This document shows, one piece after another, positions 24,508 through 34,961 of a DNA stretch of 64,000 nucleotides. Each line of letters begins with the position of its first letter. Within the stretch, counting starts at the first letter, position 1. The stretch comes from Tetraselmis striata (lineage: Eukaryota; Chlorophyta; Chlorodendrophyceae; Chlorodendrales; Chlorodendraceae). Below the pieces are notes generated by a model. That model worked only from the letters and a program-made list of their open reading frames with translations. It ran no database searches and had not been told where the DNA came from. The stretch lies in NCBI GenBank assembly GCA_006384855.1, contig VCJN01002371.1, positions 186,001 through 250,000 of the forward strand. Reading direction: 5' to 3'. The translations under genes and the position numbers were made by a program.

Positions 24508-25133
24508 GCACCCGCGATGTGGCGCTTCTCCTGCAGCTGTTCAAAAAGCGGCTGGACGTCGTATCCCACCTTGCGCATCGTTGCGCTCGGGCGGTACCTG
24601 CCGCACCGGCGCAGCTTTAAGGTGCTCCATTCCAAGCATCTGACCGGTGCCGGCACACATACTAAAAAGTACATAAGACGTCCGCTTGTTGCCCTCCTTA
24701 AACCACACAAATATAACGAAGAGCTTCGCTGCTTACCGAACTGGGATGCCATCACGCCCTCCACCCATCTACAGCCCCATGTAAGGTTTATTTCTCTTGC
24801 TCAAAGACGTTACAAAACTAAGAAAGTGCCATCAGGCAACCCCAAAAAGTCTCTTACTGCCGATTTGATGTCAGTGCGTCGGCACCCTTGTTGGAAATTT
24901 GAGCGAAAACCCCCACGGGGGGGGGGGGGGGGGCACCATCGCAGACAGGTGGCGGTGGGGGCTGGTGCATCCTTGCCGCCGCTGGCCTCCGCCCCGGGAA
25001 GCGCGCAGTCCAGCAGGTGCAGGCAATGACCCGCGCCCCAGCTGAAGTGCAGGCGGCGGCCGGGCGCGCAGGCCACGTGGTGCACGGGCGCCGCCTCGCC
25101 ACCTGCCGGCACCACCTCCATCGCGCTCTCCAT
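17959..25133 (-). CDS. NUP85: Nucleoporin NUP85, 14 exons
   Basis: Predicted scaffold subunit of the Y-shaped (NUP107-160) nuclear-pore subcomplex. Exons, high to low: 24937-25133, 24512-24597, 24263-24350, 24011-24143, 23707-23829, 23148-23330, 22502-22630, 21742-21936, 20907-21161, 20361-20534, 19682-19876, 18820-18980, 18620-18678, 17959-18266. They sum to 2286 nt: 761 residues and a TGA stop. Diagnostic stretches are AVWELLELFFVQ, YLLDYALSLMPYPATWRLAT (counterpart of the animal LLLEYASGL..HPSLWQL region) and the C-terminal MALTRNLARAHITE, which parallels the conserved C-terminal SLARNLARAII helix. The protein is alpha-helical throughout. The intron below 21742 uses a GC donor (CCGCAG|GCAAGC). 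The start at 25133 and the donor at 24937 are the least certain. Human NUP85 is about 656 residues. Confidence 0.9.
21190..21735. repeat. Degenerate telomere-like words in a NUP85 intron
   Basis: The intron between exons 20907-21161 and 21742-21936 is rich in CCCTAA, AAACCCT and AGCCCTA words (for example 21214, 21270, 21331, 21599). Similar words recur in other NUP85 introns near 19555, 20875, 23090 and 23345. They are too diverged to be a telomere array. Confidence 0.5.
24605..24790 (-). repeat. Dispersed intronic repeat shared with IC138
   Basis: On the minus strand, TGGGTGGAGGGCGTGATGGC and TCCCAGTTCGGTAAGCAGC (24722-24775) parallel plus-strand sequence at 63243-63300 in an intron of the dynein gene (GGCGTCATGGCATCCAAGTT then GGATAAACAGC). 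Both copies are intronic. Confidence 0.5.
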
Positions 25134-25742
25134 CCTGCGGAGCCGCCTGCGGGCCCGCGGCAGCACGCGGTCTTGAGCCGCGGCGGGCGGCCGACTGCCG
25201 GATCCTACCCTGGGAGGGTGGGGAGGGGGGGGGGGGGGGGAGGGGGGCGCTGTCCTCTTGTCTCCGGCCCTCCTCAAGTTGGTGGCGGCCACGGGGCCAC
25301 CTACCTGCAGGCTAGACGAGTCTAGCCGGAGCTCGATCTGCCCAGCCGTGTCCTAGCTCCAGGGTGCCAGGTGTTCAGGTGGCTGTGACAGCGGCGCGTC
25401 AGCGCGGCAGTATGTCCTGGCAGTGCGGGTGACGACCGGCGCCGCCCAGCCCCCTTGCTGGATATTGACGATGAATGATCCGCCGCCCGCCCGACCAGCA
25501 GCTGCCTATTCTGTTTGGTTGCAGGGAGAGCGTCAAGAGAATGCACGGAAAGTACTGGGGAAGGAAAAAGCCTACAGCTGCTTAGACCTTGCTGCTTCTG
25601 CTCGGCGGTATTTAGTGGCCCGCCTCGCGATGGCGTAGCGCGCGATGCCGCGCAAAATGACTACCTGTACCGGCGGTACTGCTGGTGCAGGTACCGTACC
25701 ACCGTCATAATTTGGGGTTGGTGTATGGTTCTGGAGTTCACG
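25134..25742. other. Region upstream of NUP85
   Basis: No gene recognised. It holds a poly-G run at about 25217 and is moderately GC-rich until the hAT-like element begins. It must contain the NUP85 5' end and promoter, but no motif stands out. Confidence 0.4.
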
Positions 25743-25750
25743 GTTTTTAT

Positions 25751-26720
25751 CAGGGTTGGGCTCAACACATTTGAGTTAAGTCTGATAAGTTAAGTCATTT
25801 TAATTAAGTTCAATTAAGTGAAGGCGCTCCCGAGAATGACTTAGCTCGGGGTGGACTTAGTACTCAAATAGCAGTAAAAATAAATCCGCAAAATCAAGCA
25901 ATTACACAGCCACTTGTTGTGGCGAGCCTCACGGCAGTAGGGCCGCACAAGCAGCAAGGCTTAAGCATGCCAACAACCTAGTTCATTTCATTAGCCACGG
26001 TGTCGACCGACGACACATAGTCGTCTGAATCATACATGTCTTGGTCCTCGGCGCGGGCCCAGTGCGCGACGCCCCAACCGCCTCGCGCAAAGCATCATGA
26101 ACCTCAGAAATAAACCAGCTGTTGTCTAGCTTTGTGATGTACCTCTTATACAATAGCTTGCCATGAACACCAGTCAAACATTTGGCGAGCTTTCATACCG
26201 ACTGCCGCGGTTTATGTTGCGCTTAGTATGGGGCGTTGATAATGCCGCTCGGCGTCACGGCACTCAGCATAATGGAGTCGATTCCCTCGGGGGTGCCGGT
26301 AGCCAGCATCGGCGATGCCCGCGACGATGTTGCCGCGCGCGTCGCGGGCGTCGACGTGCGTCGACTAGCGCGACTGTGCGCCAGTACGACGGGTACTCGT
26401 ATTCGCGATGCTTCAACGAACTACAGACGAATACGAGTCGGATATATTTAGTACGGTTAATTGTTTGTACAAGCGGATTAGCGAACGGTTGCCGACTAAC
26501 GGGGCGGTTGGTTTCGGGTTGTGATATAGTTATATTGCGGAATTAAGGCAGTTAAGTTACGTTTCTTAAGTTAAGTTCTTATGCTCTTCAGCTCTTAAGC
26601 TGAAACTTAAGTGACTTATCTTAACTTAGCATTTGTTAAGTAGTTAAGCTGAAGTTGACTTAAATTATCTCGATTGAGTTAAGTTAAGTCAGCCCAAAAT
26701 CCTCTATTGGCCCAACCCTG
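25751..26720. mobile_element. Non-autonomous hAT-like element (970 bp)
   Basis: The ends are inverted: CAGGGTTGGGC at 25751-25761 and its exact reverse complement at 26710-26720. Flanking 8-mers GTTTTTAT (25743-25750) and GTTTTTTT (26721-26728) differ at one base and fit the 8-bp target duplication of hAT elements. Subterminal regions are crowded with TTAAGT/ACTTAA words in both orientations, likely transposase-binding repeats. The middle is GC-rich but no transposase could be recognised, so it probably depends on another copy. Confidence 0.8.
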
Positions 26721-26728
26721 GTTTTTTT

Positions 26729-28095
26729 TTCCAAAGCTTTTGTTTGCACGGGGCGTACTCTTAGCAGTAGCATGCCAGAATACATGCACGCACGCTCGGG
26801 CGCCTGAATGGACGCGACGTGATGGATTAGGGATTTTAGTAGTAGTGATGTTATTGCATCAATACCCGATGGTCCAGAGGGCCGCCTGTACTTTGGCCGG
26901 GTTCCCTCCCTCCCAGCATCACGGCGCTGGGAATATGATTTTTTTCACCTTGCCAAGGAAGGGTTTCGCTCTCTGCCGGTGCCAATCCTGTCCGCCAATG
27001 GCGGTTTCAGACCCTACCATTACTCAACTGCTACGCAGGTTTGCTTGCGGCGGGCAGCTACGACTTCACGGCGGGCGGCTCCATAAGAAGACGAAGGAGA
27101 AGCGCAGAGCATTAGGCGGCGAATGCGGAGACTCAGCGCGACGGGGAGCACAAGGCGCGGGCGAAGCGAAACCGTCCATCTTGATCTTTGCTTGCATGTT
27201 CTTTTCGTGTCCGCTGCCGTATGTTTATGGCGCGAGATTCCGTGCAAGTGCGTGCTCCTTATCATGCTTTGCCCCTTGCCCTCAACTGAGGCCCAGGTTG
27301 ACCCCTCCCCTCGAAACTTGCTTGGGGTCCCGCACGCGGCGTTCGGAGCCGCACCGGGTGATGCCAATTGGCTAGTGGAATCGCACTTCCCCCTCTCCAC
27401 GCGCTGCCTAGGGTTTCGTGTCCGTTATTGTGACCCGAGCTGGTTTACATCCCCCAGCTTGCAATCGAGGGTGCACCCCTCCCATCATTGCGGCAGGCGG
27501 CTTGCCCGGCGTGCGGCAGTGGGTGCGGCCGTGCGTCGGGGTCAAACAGTGCCGTCAAGTCCACTCAACTCGAATCCCTAATGGAGTTGTCTTTCTAGGG
27601 CCAGGCTCAAATTGCGAGGAAGCCCTTTGACCCCCCGCCCGCTCCCACCCTCCAACACAACACTAGAGTTTCATCCGAGAAGTTGAGCGGGTATAATGGG
27701 CACAACGCGGGAGAGGGGCACGGAGATGCACTTCCGTCCAACGCCTGGTTCCCCAAATACCATCGCCAACATAAGATCGGGCCACACGTAGCCTTACTAG
27801 CCGCTCTTCCCGTGGCTGAGTGTAGAGCCGTGCTCGGATATGGCGCGCGATATTATCCTCGGAGGGGAAGGTTCATAGACTAGACGGGAGCCGGTGCGGT
27901 GGGGCACAGCCGTGCTGAAGATGTAGTCCCTCAACACCTGAGACGAGGGTGCATGCAGTGAGCTCCCCATAATGGCGGAGGGGTGCTGAGCTCCGGGGGC
28001 TTGGCCGTTCCTAGCTAGTATAGAATTGAGCTCCGCGGCTCGGGGGTTGGTGGAACGGCATACCGCCCTCGTGACCGCCCATGTTTGTATAAATA
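26729..28095. other. Intergenic stretch without recognised gene
   Basis: Plus frames such as 27123-27581 stay open but show no family resemblance, no repeats and no convincing splice structure. Nothing further seen. Confidence 0.35.
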
Positions 28096-29455
28096 TATGG
28101 TCTCGAGGAGGCAGTTTCAACGTCTTCTTCCGCCCGCCAGTTTGACCACTTTCTCAGCGACGATCGTTGGTCAGCCAGCTACGCCGCGGCGGTGCGCGAG
28201 GCGTGGGAACGCCTCCATGCGGCTACTGTTGGCCACCTCAGCGATGCGGATGCCCGCGTGATGGAGCGGGAGGGGGAGGCTGCGTTTGGCTCGCTAAAGG
28301 AGCTGACGGAATTTCTAGACCAGACCGACAACTCTCGGCTTCATAATGAGGTGGGCACTCTCCTTGTCATATGTAGGGAACGGATCTTGTTCGTCCAGCT
28401 CGACACGGCGTCGGGCATGTAGACGGCGGTGGCCATCCCCACCGCACGGACGGTCATGACTCCGCATGAGCTGCGGGAAGTCGCTGCCGGGTTGTCATGC
28501 GCAACCTCCCTGCAAACGACGTGCTGGTCCATGTCGCACGTCGCGGCACGAGCCGGGGTTGGGAGGCGGAAGCCCATAGCTGGGAGAGTGTTTGGTTACA
28601 GAGAAGTGAGCAGGCCCGGAGCGCCGAACGCCTATATGGCTGGTGCGATGCGGTGCCCGCGGCGCGTGCGTAGCGCGGTGCTCGTACCACTCAGATATGT
28701 GCTAAACTACTAATACGCATAGCCTAGCTACATTGACTGGTGTACAGCAGTGACAACAACACTGGTGTCAACACGGGTAATTCTCTCTGCCTAGCCCATG
28801 CCTGGCCTAGGTGGTTGGGAGCCTATATATCTAATCATTCTGTCCTCGACAGAGCACAACCCCGTCACGCGCTCATGATCCTCCTTGCACATGGAGACGC
28901 CCACTGGCGTGTACATTACTACGCTATTGCACACTTCTTCCACGATCAATGCGTTCGCGATTTGGGTAGTATGGTTGTACGCCGGGAGATGGAGAACTTG
29001 TTCCAGCATGCAATGCCGCCTCTCGGCAACACCGTACTTAGGGATAAACTCAAGGACATGGTGCCGGACGCAGAGCTCTCCCTCCCGGCGCTCTACGTCT
29101 TGACCGGAAACTATGATCCCCGGAGCTTGAAGCCCACGATGTTGGAGTTCAAGACTATATATGCGGTACGAGCCTTTTCGGGGTCAAATACACTGCAGTG
29201 CCCCGGACCACGGTTGTGGATCTGTTTGAGCGCTCCTCGATGTTGGGCGACATACGACCGGGGTTGGCAGTGCGGGATGCGGCGTGGCACAACACGGAGC
29301 CGGGACAGAAGGGCCTCTTCGAGACACCCTGGAGATGCCGGTCCAGCGACCCGCGACCAAAGGCGCTCGGTGCCGGGGCGAAGGTAGCGCTCCTGCACGA
29401 CATCGAGGGCGAAGGACTGTCCCGGATCAGCGGGTCGGCGGACGCGGGTATTTAC
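28096..29455 (+). pseudogene. 3' fragment of a LINE-like element, interrupted by a solo LTR
   Basis: This matches the 3' half of the retroelement at 55.35-56.3 kb: SSARQFDHFLSDD (from 28120), LTEFLDQTDNSRLHNEVG (28308), then, after the LTR, FHDQCVRDLG (28939) and a C-terminal part with MLEFKTIYA (29141). Similarity to the 55-kb copy begins abruptly near 28100, consistent with 5' truncation. A stop at 28420 and frame changes make it non-coding. The EFK motif fits an ExK corner of a PD-(D/E)xK nuclease-like domain that ends some non-LTR retroelement proteins (inference). Confidence 0.7.
28493..28773 (-). mobile_element. Solo LTR (281 bp) with 5-bp target duplication
   Basis: It begins TGTCATGCGC and ends GGTGTCAACA on plus, and is flanked by CGGGT at 28488-28492 and 28774-28778. 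Comparison with the uninterrupted copy (55745-55765: CGCTGCCGGGTACTTCC) shows the empty site. It belongs to the family of the 10756 and 12001 LTRs, whose polypurine tract places the coding sense on minus. Confidence 0.9.
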
Positions 29456-32400
29456 TGATCCTTGCGGCTACTCTCTGGATTCCACACTCTTGCAACGGGT
29501 ATACTTGTTAACAAGGCAGGTCCGACCTAATGATATGTTTTAGTACCCTACTTTCCGGAGAAACAGAGGGGGGGGGGTTCACTTTGTATGTGGCCTCAAC
29601 TCTATGCTCACGTACTTCAGCAATACTTGGCGGCTGGGAGCGGTCCACGAGCGGATGGGGGCTCAGCCCCGCACCGCCGCCGTTAATATACTTTGTTGGT
29701 TACGTGGATAGCGTCTAGAGAACGCACGGAAAGTCTTTATTATCCAGACCATGCATATGCTTGGACGTCGCAGGGCTAGGCTGGACAGACACCTCCCCTT
29801 GGCCCACCCTAACCCACCATCTCACCCCTCCTAGCCAAGATGGTTGATGACAACGACTTGTGCTTGAAGATCACTGTGATATGGGAAGGCATGCTTCTTG
29901 CCAAGTCTATGCTCGACTTCGAGCGGGGGTGGCTGGGGCCGTGACCGGGGCCAGCAGCCGCACGCGGTAGCGCCTACTGAACAGCCAACACAACCGGTTG
30001 CTAGGCAAGACACTACCACTGCCGGGTCGTCCCGCGCTCGTGTAGTTGGAAATCGGACGGGATTTCAGATCGGAGGCATTGGGCGGCTGCGTGGAATTGT
30101 GCGCTACAAGAAGCCGGACTGCCAAAAGTTGAGGTGCTTCGTCTCTTGGCAAGCATGTTTCAACATGGTGCTTCCATCGCGAGCTGATGAGGATCCAACT
30201 GTCAAACTACCATAGGAGACTACTAGCTAGTGGCGAGCTACTCTGCCTCCCCCTTCATGCCAAATTCAGTATATCATCTGCAGCTGACACGCCACTGATT
30301 AACCATCATGTCGCTATGCTGTGGCGCAGATGGCTGCCTGCCAATGGCCTTGGAGACAGTCATAACTCTGACACATGTGAGATGGCATGAAATCTCTGGA
30401 TGAGGACCATCCTCATCACGCTTCCTTTGTGTTCGATTCCCGCCTGACTTGTGCTGCACCGGTGGAGATTGAGTATTACACACATAGGAAAAAGAACCCA
30501 CTTGGGAGTTCATCCCCACCTTGTGTGCAAAATGTGCAGGATCATATCATCCGGTGAGGGATGCTGCCACTATGTACTGCCCCCAGCCCCTCCTTCACAT
30601 ACGCTTGCCACACTGCTCCCACTGATGATGCGTTGCGCTAATGTCCAGGTGATGGAGACGGAGGACTCATAGATGAGGCGTTACAGACTGCATACATCAC
30701 TGTTTTGCCTTTGCGCAAAACATGTAAGCGTGCCGGCTATCATGTGCTCGTGAGGGGTGCCAAGGCCAACTGTGTTGAGAAGAGGCGAGAACTTGGTAGC
30801 CATGCAACATTGCGCAGCAGGGCAGCGCAACGCGGTGAGAGCAACAACACATAGCAGTGGCATACAACAACGTAGCAACATCATAGCTCTACATGCATGG
30901 AGGGCTGGATAGGGCCACCGCCGTATGGTTGGATGGGTTGTCATGATGCTGACTGTAATATGGTGATGGTTCCCAAAAGTGCCCCACCCCCCTCTCCATT
31001 TTATGCTTGCATATGGCAGGGAACACCCTTCTGCACACATCCATGCATTGAAACCATTAAAAAAAGTCGTGCCAGTGGTAGGTATTATGCAACTTTGGGC
31101 ATGTTCTACTAAGTACTGCGGGATCAACATAAATAGTATAGGGGTGGAAACAGAGAGGGGGGGGGGGGGGGGGGGGGCATTCCGAAAACATAAATTAAGT
31201 AGTCGGATCAAGGATTAATAGTGACTACCCCGTGCAATTTCATTCTATTAATAAGGGAGAATTTGCGATGATCAGTTGTAAGTTTGTATGTCGACTAGCT
31301 AGTACTGGTACTGCTGTAGTCGAATTGCGCCCGCACGCTGATTTTTGAAGCCGCTGATATGATGGGTCTCGCGATGACATATAACGCACACACGGCGCGC
31401 GTGAGCATCGGACGATGGCCGATCGTGAGATGCTGATGCTGACGACAGCTTACCCGCGCCCACCTGGGTCCATCGGCACAATTTCAGCCGGAGGATCATG
31501 ATCTCGGGTTCCCATCGTCATGGAATCAGTAGTTACGCGCCCATCTGACTCAGCAAATGCATCTGTAGTTGTGTCTTTAAGTGAGCACGCCCTGGTGGTA
31601 CGAATGTATCATGGCGGACGCTGCGCGTTCGCGCCGCCGCCGGCCCCGCCCCGCCTGCCGTGGGGCTGCTGCTCCGAGCGGTGCTTTCCGCCTATACCCA
31701 CGCCGGCAGCAGCCATCCACCCGTCGCCCATCGCAGCCGTTCGCTACTCCGCTCGGCGCAATCCACAGCACGTCACTGAGACCTCGCTGCACCCCCCCTT
31801 CTCCACAAGGTGCCCGCCAAGGCCTCACCGATGCATCGCCCCCAGCCGCGCTGCGCTGTCCTAGTTTCGTTACTATGAATACGCTCAGCAGGTTAACACT
31901 CGGAATACACCGCCTCGACTCGCCAGCTGAAAACGTAAACATCTAGACGGAGACACCATCACCCACCCCCCTTCCCCACGCTCCACACCCACACACAGTC
32001 ACACCCATCGCGTGCTGCCGATCATCGGATCATGTCGTGCATTGCGGCCCTCAGGAATCAGCGGCGCTGCGTTTCCACCGTGGCAGCCCGCTGACGCCGA
32101 GTCCCCTATGCTAAGCTTCTGAGCTCGGGATGAGCCGCAGCCGAAGCCGTAGCCTGGTCCGTGGGTGTATTGCCGCCTTGAGAAGCTGCCGTATAGGCGC
32201 TGCAGGGCTTTCGCTATTGCTTGTCGCGTCGCTGTGGCGAGGGAGCAAAAAACCTGAGCCGTAAACTCCCATCCGAGGAGGGTCGTTCTGTCCTTTTCTG
32301 ACACTGTGCCCCTCCGCACTCCCTTCCCCCCCTCTCCCCATCAAGGTCAGGTCTGGTGAAGGCAGGACAAGTCAGTCTGAAAGGGTGGGCACCCAGCCAC

Positions 32401-32500
32401 CCAGGCGAGCAGGCAGAGTGGCGGGAGAGCCAGAAGGACCGCGCCTGCGCTCGCCCTCCCCTTCCTGGCAGTGCCGTCTTCCCTCTAGCAAAGCCCGCAC
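29456..32500. other. Intergenic stretch upstream of the cytidylyltransferase gene
   Basis: No gene recognised. A tRNA-like pair of words (TGGCGCAGATGG at 30323 and GTTCGATTCCCG at 30430) is too far apart for a tRNA. A poly-G run lies at 31156. A GC-rich plus frame at 31608-31946 (MADAARSRRRRPRP...) looks compositionally coding-like but matches nothing known. Sequence from 32345 to 32500 should hold the 5' leader of the next gene. Confidence 0.35.
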
Positions 32501-34961
32501 ATGGCTCCCCTAGCGGCTGCCCTACCGGCGGCCTCCTGCTCGCGAGTCCCCCTGCTGCCGCCGCTGCCTGTCAGGCCCTCCCGCCCGGCGCTGCGTGTGG
32601 CGCCGGCCCGCCTGGGTACCCTGCGATGGGCACCGCAGCCGCTGCGGGCACCCGCCTGCCGGCCGGGCATGCAGGGCGGCGTGCGGCCGGCGGCCATGGC
32701 GGCGCAGTCGGCGGGGTCGCCCGAGCCACCCGGCGTACCCCAGGAGAAGAAGAAGGTGGGCGGGGGCGTGGGGGAGCGGGTGGCGTCCGGCGTGGCGCTG
32801 GGGGTCACGGGCGGCGCGGTGCTGGTGGCCGGCGGCTGGCCCTTTGTGGCCTTGATCAGCATGGTGGCGTACCAGTGCGCCCAGGAGTTCTTCGGCTTCA
32901 TCACGTCGGAGGGCATCCGCAAGGGCATGAAGCCGCCCTCGGCCATCTCCACCTCCGCCATCTCCCTATGCACCATCGGCATCTGCATCGGCACCGTGCT
33001 CACCCGCGGCCGCACCGGCACCTGCCTCGCCGTCGCCGCCTTCATCGTCATCGTGATACAGCTGCTGACCAGCAAGAAGCCCCGCTTTGCGCAGCTCTCC
33101 AGCTCCATCTTCGGCATCTTCTACTGCGGTACGGGCGCATGCGCTCGCCCAGCACGCACCCCCCTTTTGTGCGGAGCGAGCTTCCCCTCCCTCGCCTGTC
33201 TTGCCGGTCAAGCAGTGGCGTCCCCTGACCCTCACGCCCCCTGCTCCCCCCCCCCTCCCCGCAGGCTACCTCCCCGCCTGCTGGATCAAGCTGCGCGCCC
33301 TGCAGATCCCTGCCGTCCACTCCAACCTCGCTCAGCACTGGCCCGTGAGCCCCCCCCCCCCCCCCCTCCCCCCATTCCACCGGGCAGCAACGCACGAGGC
33401 ATGCTCCCAGCGCTTGCCATGGCAGCCGTCTTGCCGCGCCCACCCACCCACGCTGACCCGCATGCCAGCCGCATGCCAGCGTCTTTCATAGGCGGGCAGG
33501 CTGGGGGCGCCAGGGAGGAAGGGGGGCTGAGAGTGTGTTGTGCCGGCGTGGTGACTGCTGCGCAGGTGGCGCTGGGCGGGCCCACCCACATCACGGTCGG
33601 CCTGGCCGCGACATTCACCGCCGCGGTGTGCATCATTGCGGCCGACTCGGGTGCGTACCTGGTGGGCAAGACCATGGGCCGCACCAAGCTGATCGACATC
33701 AGGTGCCCCCAGCTCCCCCCCTTCCCCTGCCCCTGCGCCCATATCCACCCATATCAACACACAGTCAAGATCCCGGCCGGACGAGGCGCCGCTGGAGCCA
33801 CTGCCTCGCATTGCCTCACGCGCATTTGCCCTGTCCTCCCTGCGCCTCTGCCCCCGGCCGGCAGCCCGAAGAAGACCGTGGAGGGCGCGCTGGGGGGCAT
33901 GCTGTTCAGCGTCGCTGCGGCGAGCGCGTGCGGGGCATTGCTGCAGTGGCCCTTCACGCCCGTGTCCTGCGTCGTCTTCGGGGTGAGGCGCTCCGCCTGG
34001 CAGATGCCCCTCCCCCCCCCCCCCCCCCCCCCGCCCCGGAGCAATTACAGGTGTTGGCGCGGTAATAAAAACACTACACACTTGTTTTATGTGGACACAC
34101 AAGAACCTGCCCGGCCTGTCAGGTCCCATGCTGTCGAAACACTAGGGGAGTTTTCCTGCTTTGCGCACGACGCCTTCATCCCGTAAATTATGTGTATGTA
34201 TAAACGAGGAGGATGTAGCACGGGCAGAGGCAGGATCCATTTTTGTTTGAAGATATTATCATCATTTAAAATTTGAAACGCAAAAAACATGTGCATAGTA
34301 TATACATTGCACAATTAAGGTCTGTTTGTATGTGTGACAATCTTTAAAGACGTCGCACATTCGGTTGTTGCGGTGGAAATGTAGGCAGCGTCCCCATAGG
34401 TAGGGTAGCATGCAAGCCCGTGTTGTGTGTTACATCCGAGGTTGTTGTAGGGGCGCCGGCACCCATATGTAGGTGCATATGGCAACGTGCGGCTTGACGC
34501 TGCTGCCGGCAAATGTCGCTAGCGGTACTGCGGACAGCTGTGGGATCCCGGTATGAAATCATGGTGTTGCCAGCTGGGCTTGCGAGGCTCGTCTAGCATT
34601 GCCAACGATGCCGATGATGTTGATAGACCGGTCATTCTGCAGCGAGCTCACGCTGTGCTCCGTGCCGCCCCAGATCCTGATATTCTTCTGCAGCCTCTTT
34701 GGTGACCTGCTGGAGTCGGTCATGAAGCGCGACGCGGGGATGAAGGTGCGTGGCACCCGGCCATGCCCCCCCCCCACCAAACTCTGGCCACCTTGCGCAT
34801 ACCCTAAAGCTTTAATGTATGACCCTTCTTCCCCGCGGCAGGACTCGGGCGACCTGATCCCGGGCCACGGCGGCCTGCTGGACCGCTTTGACTCGTACAT
34901 GCTCACCGGCGCCATGGTCTACTTTTACACGCGCATGATCGCGCCCTTCTTCGGCATTTGA
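32501..34961 (+). CDS. Phosphatidate cytidylyltransferase (CDP-diacylglycerol synthase), plastid type, 6 exons
   Basis: Predicted to make CDP-diacylglycerol from phosphatidate and CTP, the precursor of phosphatidylglycerol in plastid membranes. Exons 32501-33128, 33265-33344, 33566-33702, 33865-33982, 34674-34745 and 34842-34961 give 1155 nt, 384 residues and TGA. Residues 1 to about 65 are Ala/Pro/Arg/Ser-rich with almost no acidic residues, like a chloroplast transit peptide. Several hydrophobic helices follow. The family signature is complete: KRDAGMKDSGDLIPGHGG then LLDRFD (about residues 339-362). GYLPACWIKLR and SPKKTVEG match plant CDS4/CDS5. The acceptor at 34673 was chosen because it alone keeps frame (FG then ILIFFCSLFGD). 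Poly-C runs follow the donors at 33344 and 33982. Confidence 0.93.

Noticed and set aside
23562..24620. A 352-codon plus-strand frame and an overlapping 275-codon minus frame
   Set aside because: Both run through poly-G/C and intron sequence of NUP85; apparent length comes from GC-rich composition and Pro/Gly-coding homopolymers.
27123..27581. A 152-codon plus-strand protein gene
   Set aside because: No family resemblance, no splice support, and an equally open frame on the other strand; probably chance in GC-rich DNA.
30318..30445. tRNA gene (TGGCGCAGATGG ... GTTCGATTCCCG)
   Set aside because: The two boxes are about 105 nt apart and no acceptor, D or T stem pairs properly.
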